A DNA stretch of 64,000 nt from Taudactylus pleione (Eukaryota; Chordata; Amphibia; Anura; Myobatrachidae), in NCBI GenBank assembly GCA_031769625.1, contig JAUIMM010000550.1, positions 2,666,001 to 2,730,000 of the forward strand, read 5' to 3'. A model generated the notes under the pieces. The model was given only the letters and a program-made list of their open reading frames with translations, was not told the origin of the DNA and ran no database searches. A program made the position numbers and the translations under genes. Below, piece by piece: positions 30,881 to 42,350 of the stretch (its first letter is position 1; each line of letters starts with the position of its first letter).

Positions 30881-30952
30881 GACGTGATCGTATAGTGGTT
30901 AGTACTCTGCGTTGTGGCCGCAGCAACCCCGGTTCGAATCCGGATCACGGCT
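30881..30952 (+). tRNA. tRNA-His(GTG), near-reference (H1), unit 54
   Basis: Three changes: GACGTG, CCGGATC and discriminator A to T. Confidence 0.62.
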
Positions 30953-31376
30953 TTTTGATTTTGTTTCTCAATCATCCATTTTTTCACAATACTGAATCTT
31001 AAGAAAATTTCAGAAAGTAAGCAGATTCTTTGAAGGTGCTTGCACTATTTGTGTTTAATGCTTATTATAAAGCTATCTTAACATGCTTTGAATAATTTAA
31101 TTGTGAATTATTTTACTAAAGGACTGTGAATTTGACATAAATTCTGGAATTCAGGAAAGAAGAATGTTTGTGCTCTGTCTGAGTAAGTTCATTACATTTT
31201 TGAAAGATCTTTTAGCAGTCACAAGGATTATTGTACCTAAAACGTTTTTGGGAATCAATCCCTGCAGATAGTGTACAGTAAATTTCCAAAATGTGATTCT
31301 GTATATACTTCAATAACCATAAAACTTTAAAACAGCCTCAAAAAGAGGAAAGACACTTCAATTACTACAGGGCACC

Positions 31377-31434
31377 TGGATAACGTGTCTGACTATGGAT
31401 CTGTAGATTGTAGGTTCGACTCCTACCTGGCTCG
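31377..31434 (+). pseudogene. 5'-truncated tRNA-Arg remnant, anticodon ATG (R6), unit 55
   Basis: Same 16 bp deletion as unit 21; stem 3' strand TCTGT. Confidence 0.8.
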
Positions 31435-31442
31435 CTTAAATT

Positions 31443-31514
31443 GCCATCATCGTATAGTGGTTAGTACTCTGCGTTGTGGCCACAGCAACACTGGTTCGAA
31501 AATGGGTCACAGCA
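31443..31514 (+). pseudogene. tRNA-His(GTG)-like degenerate copy (H5), unit 55
   Basis: Matches unit 21. Confidence 0.7.
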
Positions 31515-31939
31515 TTTTGATTTTGTTTCACAATCATCCATTTTTTCACAATACTGAATCTTAAGAAAATTTCAGAAAGTAAGCAGATTCTTTGAAGGTG
31601 CTTGCACTATTTGTGTTTAATGCTTATTATAAAGCTATCTTAACATGCTTTGAATAATTTAATTGTGAATAATTGTACTAAAGGACTGTGAATTTGACAT
31701 AAATTCTGGAATTCAGGAAAGAAGAATGTTTGGGCTCTGTCTGAGTAAGTTCATCACATTTTTGAAAGATCTTTTAGCAGTCACAAGGATTATTGTACCT
31801 AAAACGTTTTTGGGAATCAATCCTTGCAGATAGTGTACAGTCAATTTCCAAAATGTGATTCTGTATGTACTTCAATAACCATAAAACTTTAAAACAGGCT
31901 CAAAAACAGGAAAGACACTTCAATTACTACAGGGCACCT

Positions 31940-32012
31940 GGGCCAGTGGCGCAATGGATAACGTGTCTGACTATGGATCATAAGTTTGTAGGTTCGACTC
32001 CTACCTGGCTTG
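31940..32012 (+). pseudogene. tRNA-Arg pseudogene, anticodon ATG (R5), unit 56
   Basis: Matches unit 22. Confidence 0.65.
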
Positions 32013-32020
32013 CTTAAATT

Positions 32021-32092
32021 GCCGTGATCGTATAGTGGTTTGTACTCTGCGTTGTGGCCGCAGCAACCCCGGTTCGAATCCGGGTCACGGCA
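32021..32092 (+). tRNA. tRNA-His(GTG), near-reference (H1), unit 56
   Basis: One change, GGTTAGTAC to GGTTTGTAC in the D loop. Confidence 0.8.
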
Positions 32093-32517
32093 TTTTGATT
32101 TTGTTTCTCAATCATCCATTTTTTCACAATACTGAATCTTAAGAAAATTTCAGAAAGTAAGCAGATTCTTTGAAGGTGCTTGCTCTATTTGTGTTTAATG
32201 CTTATTATAAAGCTATCTTAACATGCTTTGAATAATTTAATTGTGAATTATTGTACTAAAGGACTGGGAATTTGACATAAATTCTGGAATTCAGGAAAGA
32301 AGAATGTTTGGGCTCTGTCTGAGTAAGTTCATCACATTTTTTAAAGATCTTTTAGCAGTCACAAGGATTATTTTACCTAAAACGTTTTTGGGAAACAATC
32401 CCTGCAGATAGTGTACAGTCAATTTCCAAAATGTGATTCTGTATATACTTCAATAACCATAAAACTTTAAAACAGGCTCAAAAACAGGAAAGACTCTTCA
32501 ATTGCTACAAGACACCT

Positions 32518-32589
32518 GGGACAGTGGGCAATAGATAACGCGTCTGACTATAGATCAGAAGATTGTAGGTTCGACTCCTACTTTGCTCG
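32518..32589 (+). pseudogene. tRNA-Arg-derived pseudogene, anticodon ATA (R2), unit 57
   Basis: AATAGATAAC and CTTTGCTCG, as unit 23. Confidence 0.7.
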
Positions 32590-32597
32590 CTTAAATT

Positions 32598-32669
32598 GCC
32601 GTGATTGTATAGTAGTTAGTACTCTGAGTTGTGGCTGCAGCAACCCCATTTCGAAAACGGGTCACAGCA
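32598..32669 (+). pseudogene. tRNA-His(GTG)-like degenerate copy (H3), unit 57
   Basis: H3 with CTGAGTTG, as unit 23. Confidence 0.7.
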
Positions 32670-33095
32670 TTTTGATTTTGTTTCACAATCATCCATTTTT
32701 TCACAATACTGAATCTTAAGAAAATTTCAGAAAGTAAGCAGATTCTTTGAAGGTGCTTGCACTATTTGTGTTTAATGCTTATTATAAAGCTATCTTAACA
32801 TGCTTTGAATAATTTAATTGTGAATTATTGTACTAAAGGACTGGGAATTTGACATAAATTCTGGAATTCAGGAAAGAAGAATGTTTGGGCTCTGTCTGAG
32901 TAAGTTCATCACATTTTTTAAAGATCTTTTAGCAGTCACAAGGATTATTTTACCTAAAACGTTTTTGGGAAGCAATCCCTGCAGATAATGTACAGTCAAT
33001 TTCCAAAATGTGATTCTGTATATACTTCAATAACCTTAAAACTCTGAAAAAAGGCTCAAAAACAGGAAAGACACTTCAATTACTACAAAACACGT

Positions 33096-33168
33096 GGGCC
33101 AGTGGCGCAATGGATAACGCGTCTGACTACGGATCAGAAGATTGTAGGTTCGACGCCTACCTGGCTCG
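33096..33168 (+). tRNA. tRNA-Arg(ACG) variant (R1), unit 58
   Basis: One change, GACGCC in the T loop. Confidence 0.75.
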
Positions 33169-33176
33169 CTTAAATT

Positions 33177-33248
33177 GCCGTGATTGTATAGTAGTTAGTA
33201 CTCTGCGTTGTGGCTGCAGCAACCCCATTTCAAAAACGGGTCACAGCA
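33177..33248 (+). pseudogene. tRNA-His(GTG)-like degenerate copy (H3), unit 58
   Basis: H3 with TTCAAA. Confidence 0.7.
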
Positions 33249-33673
33249 TTTTGATTTTGTTTCACAATCATCCATTTTTTCACAATACTGAATCTTAAGA
33301 AAATTTCAGAAAGTAAGCAGATTCTTTGAAGGTGCTTGCACTATTTGTGTTTAATGCTTATTATAAAGCTATCTTAACATGCTTTGAATAATTTAATTGT
33401 GAATTATTGTACTAAAGGACTTGGAATTTGACATAAATTCTGGAATTCAGGAAAGAAGAATGTTTGGGCTCTGTCTGAGTAAGTTCATCACATTTTTTAA
33501 AGATCTTTTAGCAGTCACAAGGATTATTTTACCTAAAACATTTTTGGGAAACAATCCCTGCAGATAGTGTACAGTCAATTTCCAAAATGTGATTCTGTAT
33601 ATACTTCAATAACCATAAAACTCCAAAACTGGCTCAAAAACAGGAAAGACTCTTCAATTGCTACAAGACACCT

Positions 33674-33745
33674 GGGACAGTGGGCAATGGATAACGCGTC
33701 TGACTATAGATCAAAAGATTGTAGGTTCGACTCCTACCTAGCTCA
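33674..33745 (+). pseudogene. tRNA-Arg-derived pseudogene, anticodon ATA (R2), unit 59
   Basis: TCAAAAG and CCTAGCTCA, as unit 25. Confidence 0.7.
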
Positions 33746-33753
33746 CTTAAATT

Positions 33754-33825
33754 GTCATGATCGTATAGAGGTTAGTACTCTGTGTTGTGGCCGCAGCAAC
33801 ACTGGTTTGAAAACAGGTCACGGCA
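33754..33825 (+). pseudogene. tRNA-His(GTG)-like degenerate copy (H4), unit 59
   Basis: H4 whose T arm is TTTGAAAACAGG, unlike unit 25: a 3' half of H2 type. Confidence 0.68.
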
Positions 33826-34249
33826 TTTTGATTTTGTTTCTCAATCATCCATTTTTTCACAATACTGAATCTTAAGAAAATTTCAGAAAGTAAGCAGATT
33901 CTTTGAAGGTGCTTGCACTATTTGTGTTTAATGCTTATTATAAAGCTATCTTAACATGCTTTGAATAATTTAATTGTGAATTATTGTACTAAAGGACTTG
34001 GAATTTGACATAAATTCTGGAATTCAGGAAAGAAGAATGTTTGTGCTCTGTCTGAGTAAGTTCATTACATTTTTGAAAGATCTTTTAGCAGTCACAAGGA
34101 TTATTGTACCTAAAACGTTTTTGGGAATCAATCCCTGCAGATAGTGTACAGTCAATTTCCAAAATGTGATTCTGTATATACTTCAATAACCATAAAACTT
34201 TAAAACAGGCTCAAAAACAGGAAAGACACTTCAATTACTACAGGGCACC

Positions 34250-34307
34250 TGGATAACGTGTCTGACTATGGATCTGTAGATTGTAGGTTCGACTCCTACC
34301 TGGCTCG
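34250..34307 (+). pseudogene. 5'-truncated tRNA-Arg remnant, anticodon ATG (R6), unit 60
   Basis: 16 bp deletion form; stem 3' strand TCTGT. Confidence 0.8.
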
Positions 34308-34315
34308 CTTAAATT

Positions 34316-34387
34316 GCCGTGATCATATAGTGGTTAGTACTCTGCGTTGTGGCTGCAGCAACCCCGGTTCGAATCCGGGTCACGGCA
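34316..34387 (+). tRNA. tRNA-His(GTG), near-reference (H1), unit 60
   Basis: Two CpG transitions: GATCATA and GGCTGCAG. B box intact. Confidence 0.72.
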
Positions 34388-34814
34388 TTTTGATTTTGTT
34401 TCACAATCATCCATTTTTTCACAATACTGAATCTTAAGAAAATTTCAGAAAGTAAGCAGATTCTTTGAAGGTGCTTGCACTATTTGTGTTTAATGCTTAT
34501 TATAAAGCTATCTTAACATGCTTTGAATAATTTAATTGTGAATTATTGTACTAAAGTACTGGGAATTTGACATAAATTCTAGAATTCAGGAAAGAAGAAT
34601 GTTTGGGCTTCCTTCTGAGTAAGTTCATCACATTTTTGAAATATCTTTTAGCAGTCACAATTATTATTTTACCTAAAACGTTTTTGGGAAACAATCCCTG
34701 CAGATAGTCTACAGTCAATTTCCAAAATGTGATTCTGTATATACTTCAATAACCATAAAACTCTGAAAATAGGCTCAAAAACAGGAAAGACACTTCAATT
34801 ACTACAAAACACGT

Positions 34815-34887
34815 GGGCCAGTGGCGCAATGGATAACGCGTCTGACTACGTATTAGAAGATTGTAGGTTCGACTCCTACCTGGCTCG
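34815..34887 (+). tRNA. tRNA-Arg(ACG) variant (R1), unit 61
   Basis: Two changes, TACGGATCAG to TACGTATTAG, in the loop (position 37) and stem (G-U). Confidence 0.6.
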
Positions 34888-34895
34888 CTTATATT

Positions 34896-34967
34896 GCCTT
34901 GATCGCATAGTGGTTAGTACTCTGCGTTGTGGCCGCTGCAACCCCGGTTCGAAAACAGGTCACGGCA
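34896..34967 (+). pseudogene. tRNA-His(GTG)-like degenerate copy (H2), unit 61
   Basis: H2 with GGCCGCTGC in the anticodon stem; 3' CACGGCA. Confidence 0.7.
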
Positions 34968-35391
34968 TTTTGATTTTGTTTCTCAATCATCCATTTTTAC
35001 ACAATACTGAATCTTAAGAAAATTTCAGAAAGTAAGCAGATTCTTTGAAGGTGCTTGCACTATTTGTGTTTAATGCTTATTATAAAGCTATCTTAACATG
35101 CTTTGAATAATTTAATTGTGAATTATTTTACTAAAGGGCTGTGAATTTGACATAAATTCTGGAATTCAGGAAAGAAGAATGTTTGTGCTCTGTCTGAGTA
35201 AGTTCATTACATTTTTGAAAGATCTTTTAGCAGTCACAAGGATTATTGTACCTAAAACGTTTTTGGGAATCAATCCCTGCAGATAGTGTACAGTCAATTT
35301 CCAAAATGTGATTCTGTATATACTTCAATAACCATAAAACTTTAAAATAGGCTCAAAAACAGGAAAGACACTTCAATTACTACAGGGCACC

Positions 35392-35449
35392 TGGATAACG
35401 TGACTGACTATGGATCATAAGTTTGTAGGTTCGACTCCTACCTGGCTTG
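35392..35449 (+). pseudogene. 5'-truncated tRNA-Arg remnant, anticodon ATG (R6), unit 62
   Basis: Deletion form with CGTGACTG and stem strand TCATA; 3' CTTG. Confidence 0.8.
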
Positions 35450-35457
35450 CTTAAATT

Positions 35458-35529
35458 GCCGTGATCGTATAGTGGTTAGTACTCTGCGTTGTGGCCGCAG
35501 CAACCCTGGTTCGAAAACGGGTCACAGCA
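35458..35529 (+). pseudogene. tRNA-His(GTG)-like copy, damaged 3' half (H6), unit 62
   Basis: 5' half is reference. CCCTGGTTCGAAAACGGG damages the B box; 3' CACAGCA. Confidence 0.65.
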
Positions 35530-35955
35530 TTTTGATTTTGTTTCACAATCATCCATTTTTTCACAATACTGAATCTTAAGAAAATTTCAGAAAGTAAGCA
35601 GATTCTTTGAAGGTGCTTGCACTATTTGTGTTTAATGCTTATTATAAAGCTATCTTAACATGCTTTGAATAATTTAATTGTGAATTATTGTACTAAAGGA
35701 CTGGGAATTTGACATAAATTCTGGAATTCAGGAAAGAAGAATGTTTGGGCTCTGTCTGAGTAAGTTCATCACATTTTTTAAAGATCTTATCGCAGTCACA
35801 AGGATTATTTTACCTAAAACGTTTTTGGGAAACAATCCCTGCAGATAGTGTACAGTCAATTACCAAAATGTGATTCTGTGTATACTTCAATAACCATAAA
35901 ATTCTGAAAACAGGCTCAAAAACAGGAAAGACACTTCAATTACTACAAGACACCC

Positions 35956-36027
35956 GGGACAGTGGGCTATGGATAACGTGTCTGACTATGGATCTGTAGA
36001 TTGTAGGTTCGACTCCTACCTGGCTTG
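35956..36027 (+). pseudogene. tRNA-Arg pseudogene, anticodon ATG (R3), unit 63
   Basis: R3 with GGCTATGG and 3' CTTG. Confidence 0.75.
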
Positions 36028-36035
36028 CTTAAATT

Positions 36036-36107
36036 GCCGTGATCTTATAGTGGTTAGTACTCTGCGTTGTGGCCGCAGCAACCCTGGTTTAAATCCGGGT
36101 CACGGCA
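36036..36107 (+). tRNA. tRNA-His(GTG) variant with altered B box (H1), unit 63
   Basis: GATCTTA, CCCTGG and GTTTAAATCC. The B-box TTCGA is lost, so function is doubtful. Confidence 0.5.
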
Positions 36108-36532
36108 TTTTGATTTTGTTTCTCAATCATCCATTTTTTCACAATACTGAATCTTAAGAAAATTTCAGAAAGTAAGCAGATTCTTTGAAGGTGCTTGCAC
36201 TATTTGTGTTTAATGCTTATTATAAAGCTATCTTAACATGCTTTGAATAATTTAATTGTGAATTATTGTACTAAAGTACTTGGAATTTGACATAAATTCT
36301 AGAATTCAGGAAAGAAGAATGTTTGGGCTCTGTCAGAGTAAGTTCATCACATTTTTTAAAGATCTTTTAGCAGTCACAAGGATTATTTTACCTAAAACGT
36401 TTTTGGGAAACAATCCCTGCAGATAGTGTACAGTCAATTTCCAAAATGTGATTCTGTATATACTTCAATAACCATAAAACTTTAAAACAGGCTCAAAAAC
36501 AGGAAAGACTCTTCAATTGCTACAAGACACCT

Positions 36533-36604
36533 GCGACAGTGGGCAATGGATAACGCGTCTGACTATAGATCAGAAGATTGTAGGGTCGACTCCTACCTGG
36601 CTCG
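36533..36604 (+). pseudogene. tRNA-Arg-derived pseudogene, anticodon ATA (R2), unit 64
   Basis: R2 with GCGACAG start and AGGGTCGAC in the B box. Confidence 0.7.
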
Positions 36605-36612
36605 CTTAAATT

Positions 36613-36684
36613 GCCGTGATTGTATAGTAGTTAGTACTCTGCGTTGTGGCTGCAGCAACCCCATTTCGAAAACGGGTCACAGCA
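36613..36684 (+). pseudogene. tRNA-His(GTG)-like degenerate copy (H3), unit 64
   Basis: Typical H3. Confidence 0.7.
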
Positions 36685-37110
36685 TTTTGATTTTGTTTCA
36701 CAATCATCCATTTTTTCACAATACTGAATCTTAAGAAAATTTCAGAAAGTAAGCAGATTCTTTGAAGGTGCTTGCACTATTTGTGTTTAATGCTTATTAT
36801 AAAGCTATCTTAACATGCTTTGAATAATTTAATTGTGAATTATTGTACTAAAGGACTGGGAATTTGACATAAAGTCTGGAATTCCGGAAAGAAGAATGTT
36901 TGGGCTCTGTCTGAGTAAGTTCATCACATTTTTTAAAGATCTTTTAGCAGTCACAAGGATTATTGTATCTAAAACGTTTTTGGGAAACAATCCCTGCAGA
37001 TAGTGTACAGTCAATTTCCAAAATGTGATTCTGTATATACTTCAATAACCATAAAACTCTGAAAAAAGGCTCAAAAACAGGAAATACACTTCAATTACTA
37101 CAAAACACGT

Positions 37111-37183
37111 GGGCCAGTGGCGCAATGGATAACGCGTCTGACTACGGATCAGAAGATTGTAGGTTCGACGCCTACCTGGCTCG
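37111..37183 (+). tRNA. tRNA-Arg(ACG) variant (R1), unit 65
   Basis: One change, GACGCC. Confidence 0.75.
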
Positions 37184-37191
37184 CTTAAATT

Positions 37192-37263
37192 GCCGTAATT
37201 GTATAGTAGTTAGTACTCTGCGTTGTGGCTGCAGCAACCCCATTTCAAAAACGGGTCACAGCA
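37192..37263 (+). pseudogene. tRNA-His(GTG)-like degenerate copy (H3), unit 65
   Basis: H3 with GCCGTAATTG and TTCAAA. Confidence 0.7.
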
Positions 37264-37688
37264 TTTTGATTTTGTTTCACAATCATCCATTTTTTCACAA
37301 TACTGAATCTTAAGAAAATTTCAGAAAGTAAGCAGATTCTTTGAAGGTGCTTGCACTATTTGTGTTTAATGCTTATTATAAAGCTATCTTAACATGCTTT
37401 GAATAATTTAATTGTGAATTATTGTACTAAAGGACTTGGAATTTGACATAAATTCTGGAATTCAGGAAAGAAGAATGTTTGGGCTCTGTCTGAGTAAGTT
37501 CATCACATTTTTTAAAGATCTTTTAGCAGACACAAGGATTATTTTACCTAAAACATTTTTGGGAAACAATCCCTGCAGATAGTGTACAGTCAATTTCCAA
37601 AATGTGATTCTGTATATACTTCAATAACCATAAAACTCCAAAACTGGCTCAAAAACAGGAAAGACTCTTCAATTGCTACAAGACACCT

Positions 37689-37760
37689 GGGACAGTGGGC
37701 AATGGATAACGCGTCTGACTATAGATCAAAAGATTGTAGGTTCGACTCCTACCTAGCTCA
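37689..37760 (+). pseudogene. tRNA-Arg-derived pseudogene, anticodon ATA (R2), unit 66
   Basis: TCAAAAG and CCTAGCTCA, as unit 59. Confidence 0.7.
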
Positions 37761-37768
37761 CTTAAATT

Positions 37769-37840
37769 GTCATGATCGTATAGAGGTTAGTACTCTGTGT
37801 TGTGGCCGCAGCAACACTGGTTCGAATCGGGGTCTCGGCA
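37769..37840 (+). pseudogene. tRNA-His(GTG)-like degenerate copy (H4), unit 66
   Basis: H4 with GAATCGGGGTCTCGGCA at the 3' end. Confidence 0.68.
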
Positions 37841-38267
37841 TTTTGATTTTGTTTCTCAATCATCCATTTTTTCACAATACTGAATCTTAAGAAAATTTCA
37901 GAAAGTAAGCAGATTCTTTGAAGGTGCTTGCACTATTTGTGTTTAATGCTTATTATAAAGCTATCTTAACATGCTTTGAATAATTTAATTGTGAATTATT
38001 GTACTAAAGGACTGGGAATTTGACATAAAGTCTGGAATTCAGGAAAGAAGAATGTTTGGGCTTCCTTCTGAGTAAGTTCATCACATTTTTGAAATATCTT
38101 TTAGCAGTCACAATTATTATTTTACCTAAAACGTTTTTGGGAAACAATCCCTGCAGATAATCTACAGTCAATTTCCAAAATGTAATTCTGTATATACTTC
38201 AATAACCATAAAACTCTGAAAATAGGCTCAAAAACAGGAAAGACACTTCAATTACTACAAAACACGT

Positions 38268-38340
38268 GGGCCAGTGGCGCAATGGATAACGTGTCTGACT
38301 ACGGATCAGAAGATTGTAGGTTCGAATCCTACCTGGCTTG
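38268..38340 (+). tRNA. tRNA-Arg(ACG) variant (R1), unit 67
   Basis: Three changes: AACGTG, TTCGAATCC in the T loop and 3' CTTG. Confidence 0.6.
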
Positions 38341-38348
38341 CTTATATT

Positions 38349-38420
38349 GCCTTGATCGCATAGTGGTTAGTACTCTGCGTTGTTGCCGCAGCAACCCCGG
38401 TTCGAAAACAGGTCATGGCA
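38349..38420 (+). pseudogene. tRNA-His(GTG)-like degenerate copy (H2), unit 67
   Basis: H2 with GTTGTTGCC in the anticodon loop and CATGGCA. Confidence 0.7.
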
Positions 38421-38844
38421 TTTTGATTTTGTTTCTCAATCATCCATTTTTACACAATACTGAATCTTAAGAAAATTTCAGAAAGTAAGCAGATTCTTTG
38501 AAGGTGCTTGCACTATTTGTGTTTAATGCTTATTATAAAGCTATCTTAACATGCTTTGAATAATTTAATTGTGAATTATTTTACTAAAGGACTGTGAATT
38601 TGGCATAAATTCTGGAATTCAGGAAAGAAGAATGTTTGTGCTCTGTCTGAGTAAGTTCATTACATTTTTGAAAGATCTTTTAGCAGTCACAAGGATTATT
38701 GTACCTAAAACGTTTTTGGGAATCAATCCCTGCAGATAGTGTACCGTCAATTTCCAAAATGTGATTCTGTATATACTTCAATAACCATAAAACTTTAAAA
38801 CAGGCTCAAAAACAGGAAAGACACTTCAATTACTACAGGGCACC

Positions 38845-38902
38845 TGGATAACGTGTCTGACTATGGATCTGTAGATTGTAGGTTCGACTCCTACCTGGCT
38901 CG
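38845..38902 (+). pseudogene. 5'-truncated tRNA-Arg remnant, anticodon ATG (R6), unit 68
   Basis: Deletion form; stem strand TCTGT. Compare unit 87, its duplicate, which carries a converted patch. Confidence 0.8.
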
Positions 38903-38910
38903 CTTAAATT

Positions 38911-38982
38911 GCCGTGATCATATAGTGGTTAGTACTCTGCGTTGTGGCTGCAGCAACCCCGGTTCGAATCCAGGTCACGGCA
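38911..38982 (+). tRNA. tRNA-His(GTG), near-reference (H1), unit 68
   Basis: Three CpG transitions: GATCATA, GGCTGCAG and TCCAGG. Confidence 0.65.
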
Positions 38983-39409
38983 TTTTGATTTTGTTTCACA
39001 ATCATCCATTTTTTCACAATACTGAATCTTAAGAAAATTTCAGAAAGTAAGCAGATTCTTTGAAGGTGCTTGCACTATTTGTGTTTAATGCTTATTATAA
39101 AGCTATCTTAACATGCTTTGAATAATTTAATTGTGAATTATTGTACTAAAGTACTGGGAATTTGACATAAATTCTAGAATTCAGGAAAGAAGAATGTTTG
39201 GGCTTCCTTCTGAGTAAGTTCATCACATTTTTGAAATATCTTTTAGCAGTCACAATTATTATTTTACCTAAAACGTTTTTGGGAAACAATCCCTGCAGAT
39301 AGTCTACAGTCAATTTCCAAAATGTGATTCTGTATATACTTCAATAACCATAAAACTCTGAAAATAGGCTCAAAAACAGGAAAGACACTTCAATTACTAC
39401 AAAACACGT

Positions 39410-39482
39410 GGGCCAGTGGCGCAATGGATAACGCGTCTGACTACGTATCAGAAGATTGTAGGTTCGACTCCTACCTGGCTCG
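39410..39482 (+). tRNA. tRNA-Arg(ACG) variant (R1), unit 69
   Basis: One change, TACGGATC to TACGTATC (position 37). Confidence 0.68.
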
Positions 39483-39490
39483 CTTATATT

Positions 39491-39562
39491 GCCTTGATCG
39501 CATAGTGGTTAGTACTCTGCGTTGTGGCCGCTGCAACCCCGGTTCGAAAACAGGTCACGGCA
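39491..39562 (+). pseudogene. tRNA-His(GTG)-like degenerate copy (H2), unit 69
   Basis: H2 with GCCGCTGC, as unit 61. Confidence 0.7.
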
Positions 39563-39986
39563 TTTTGATTTTGTTTCTCAATCATCCATTTTTACACAAT
39601 ACTGAATCTTAAGAAAATTTCAGAAAGTAAGCAGATTCTTTGAAGGTGCTTGCACTATTTGTGTTTAATGCTTATTATAAAGCTATCTTAACATGCTTTG
39701 AATAATTTAATTGTGAATTATTTTACTAAAGGGCTGTGAATTTGACATAAATTCTGGAATTCAGGAAAGAAGAATGTTTGTGCTCTGTCTGAGTAAGTTC
39801 ATTACATTTTTGAAAGATCTTTTAGCAGTCACAAGGATTATTGTACCTAAAACGTTTTTGGGAATCAATCCCTGCAGATAGTGTACAGTCAATTTCCAAA
39901 ATGTGATTCTGTATATACTTCAATAACCATAAAACTTTAAAATAGGCTCAAAAACAGGAAAGACACTTCAATTACTACAGGGCACC

Positions 39987-40044
39987 TGGATAACGTGACT
40001 GACTATGGATCATAAATTTGTAGGTTCGACTCCTACCTGGCTTG
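39987..40044 (+). pseudogene. 5'-truncated tRNA-Arg remnant, anticodon ATG (R6), unit 70
   Basis: Deletion form with CGTGACTG and CATAAATTTG. Confidence 0.8.
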
Positions 40045-40052
40045 CTTAAATT

Positions 40053-40124
40053 GCCGTGATCGTATAGTGGTTAGTACTCTGCGTTGTGGCCGCAGCAACC
40101 CTGGTTCAAATCCGGGTCACGGCA
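40053..40124 (+). tRNA. tRNA-His(GTG), near-reference (H1), unit 70
   Basis: Two CpG transitions, both in the T arm: CCCTGG and GTTCAAATCC. Confidence 0.65.
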
Positions 40125-40550
40125 TTTTGATTTTGTTTCTCAATCATCCATTTTTTCACAATACTGAATCTTAAGAAAATTTCAGAAAGTAAGCAGATTC
40201 TTTGAAGGTGCTTGCACTATTTGTGTTTAATGCTTATTATAAAGCTATCTTAACATGCTTTGAATAATTTAATTGTGAATTATTGTACTAAAGGACTGGG
40301 AATTTGACATAAAGTCTGGAATTCAGGAAAGAAGAATGTTTGGGCTCTGTCTGAGTAAGTTCATCACATTTTTTAAAGATCTTTTAGCAGTCACAAGGAT
40401 TATTGTATCTAAAACGTTTTTGGGAAACAATCCCTGCAGATAGTGTACAGTCAATTTCCAAAATGTGATTCTGTATATACTTCAATAACCATAAAATTCT
40501 GAAAACAGGCTCAAAAACAGGAAAGACACTTCAATTACTACAAAACACGT

Positions 40551-40623
40551 GGGCCAGTGGCACAATGGATAAAGCGTCTGACTACGGGTCAGAAGATTGT
40601 AGATTCGACTCCTACCTGGCTCG
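40551..40623 (+). tRNA. tRNA-Arg(ACG) variant (R1), unit 71
   Basis: Four changes: GGCACAATGG, TAAAGCG, TACGGGTC and GTAGATTCG (B box). Confidence 0.55.
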
Positions 40624-40631
40624 CTTAAATT

Positions 40632-40703
40632 GCCGTGATTGTATAGTAGTTAGTACTCTGCGTTGTGGCTGTAGCAACCCCATTTCGAAAACGGGTCACA
40701 GCA
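40632..40703 (+). pseudogene. tRNA-His(GTG)-like degenerate copy (H3), unit 71
   Basis: H3 with GGCTGTAGC. Confidence 0.7.
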
Positions 40704-41129
40704 TTTTGATTTTGTTTCACAATCATCCATTTTTTCACAATACTGAATCTTAAGAAAATTTCAGAAAGTAAGCAGATTCTTTGAAGGTGCTTGCACTATT
40801 TGTGTTTAATGCTTATTATAAAGCTATCTTAACATGCTTTGAATAATTTAATTGTGAATTATTGTACTAAAGGGCTGGGAATTTGACATAAATTCTGGAA
40901 TTCAGGAAAGAAGAATGTTTGGGCTCTGTCTGAGTAAGTTCATCACATTTTTGAAATATCTTTTAGCAGTCACAATTATTATTTTACCTAAAACGTTTTT
41001 GGGAAACAATCCCTGCAGATAGTCTACAGTCAATTTCCAAAATGTAATTCTGTATATACTTCAATAACCATAAAAATCTGAAAATAGGCTCAAAAACAGG
41101 AAAGACACTTCAATTACTACAAAACACGT

Positions 41130-41202
41130 GGGCCAGTGGCGCAATGGATAACGTGTCTGACTACGGATCAGAAGATTGTAGGTTCGACTCCTACCTGGCT
41201 CG
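41130..41202 (+). tRNA. tRNA-Arg(ACG) variant (R1), unit 72
   Basis: One change, AACGCG to AACGTG. Confidence 0.75.
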
Positions 41203-41210
41203 CTTATATT

Positions 41211-41282
41211 GCCTTGATCACATAGTGGTTAGTACTCTGCGTTGTTGCCGCAGCAACCCCAGTTCGAAAACAGGTCACGGCA
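41211..41282 (+). pseudogene. tRNA-His(GTG)-like degenerate copy (H2), unit 72
   Basis: H2 with GATCACAT, GTTGTTGCC and CCCAGTTCG. Confidence 0.7.
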
Positions 41283-41706
41283 TTTTGATTTTGTTTCTCA
41301 ATCATCCATTTTTACACAATACTGAATCTTAAGAAAATTTCAGAAAGTAAGCAGATTCTTTGAAGGTGCTTGCACTATTTGTGTTTAATGCTTATTATAA
41401 AGCTATCTTAACATGCTTTGAATAATTTAATTGTGAATTATTTTACTAAAGGACTGTGAATTTGACATAAATTCTGGAATTCAGGAAAGAAGAATGTTTG
41501 TGCTCTGTCTGAGTAAGTTCATTACATTTTTGAAAGATCTTTTAGCAGTCACAAGGATTATTGTACCTAAAACGTTTTTGGGAATCAATCCCTGCAGATA
41601 GTGTACAGTCAATTTCCAAAATGTGATTCTGTATATACTTCAATAACCATAAAACTTTAAAACAGGCTCAAAAAGAGGAAAGACACTTCAATTACTACAG
41701 GGCACC

Positions 41707-41764
41707 TGGATAACGTGTCTGACTATGGATTTGTAGATTGTAGGTTCGACTCCTACCTGGCTCG
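41707..41764 (+). pseudogene. 5'-truncated tRNA-Arg remnant, anticodon ATG (R6), unit 73
   Basis: Deletion form with GGATTTGTAG. Confidence 0.8.
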
Positions 41765-41772
41765 CTTAAATT

Positions 41773-41844
41773 GCCATCATCGTATAGTGGTTAGTACTCT
41801 GCGTTGTGGCCACAGCAACACTGGTTCGAAAATGGGTCACAGCA
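41773..41844 (+). pseudogene. tRNA-His(GTG)-like degenerate copy (H5), unit 73
   Basis: Matches units 21 and 55. Confidence 0.7.
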
Positions 41845-42270
41845 TTTTGATTTTGTTTCACAATCATCCATTTTTTCACAATACTGAATCTTAAGAAAAT
41901 TTCAGAAAGTAAGCAGATTCTTTGAAGGTGCTTGCACTATTTGTGTTTAATGCTTATTATAAAGCTATCTTAACATGCTTTGAATAATTTAATTGTGAAT
42001 AATTGTACTAAAGGACTGTGAATTTGACATAAATTCTGGAATTCAGGAAAGAAGAATGTTTGGGCTCTGTCTGAGTAAGTTCATCACATTTTTTAAAGAT
42101 CTTATCGCATTTACAAGGATTATTTTACCTAAAACGTTTTTGGGAAACAATCCCTGCAGATAGTGTACAGTCAATTACCAAAATGTGATTCTGTATATAC
42201 TTCAATAACCATAAAATTCTGAAAACAGGCTCAAAAACAGGAAAGACACTTCAATTACTACAAGACACCC

Positions 42271-42342
42271 GGGACAGTGGGCAATGGATAACATGTCTGA
42301 CTATGGATCTGTAGATTGTAGGTTAGATTCCTACCCAGCTCG
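42271..42342 (+). pseudogene. tRNA-Arg pseudogene, anticodon ATG (R3), unit 74
   Basis: R3 with AACATG, GGTTAGATTCC in the B box and CCCAGCTCG. Confidence 0.75.
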
Positions 42343-42350
42343 CTTAAATT

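Larger units (their letters stand above)
30222..33673 (+). repeat. six-unit block (units 53-58), copy of 10578-14029
   Basis: Carries the same rare markers as units 19-24. Unit 58 is also the first unit of the 19-unit repeat. Confidence 0.85.
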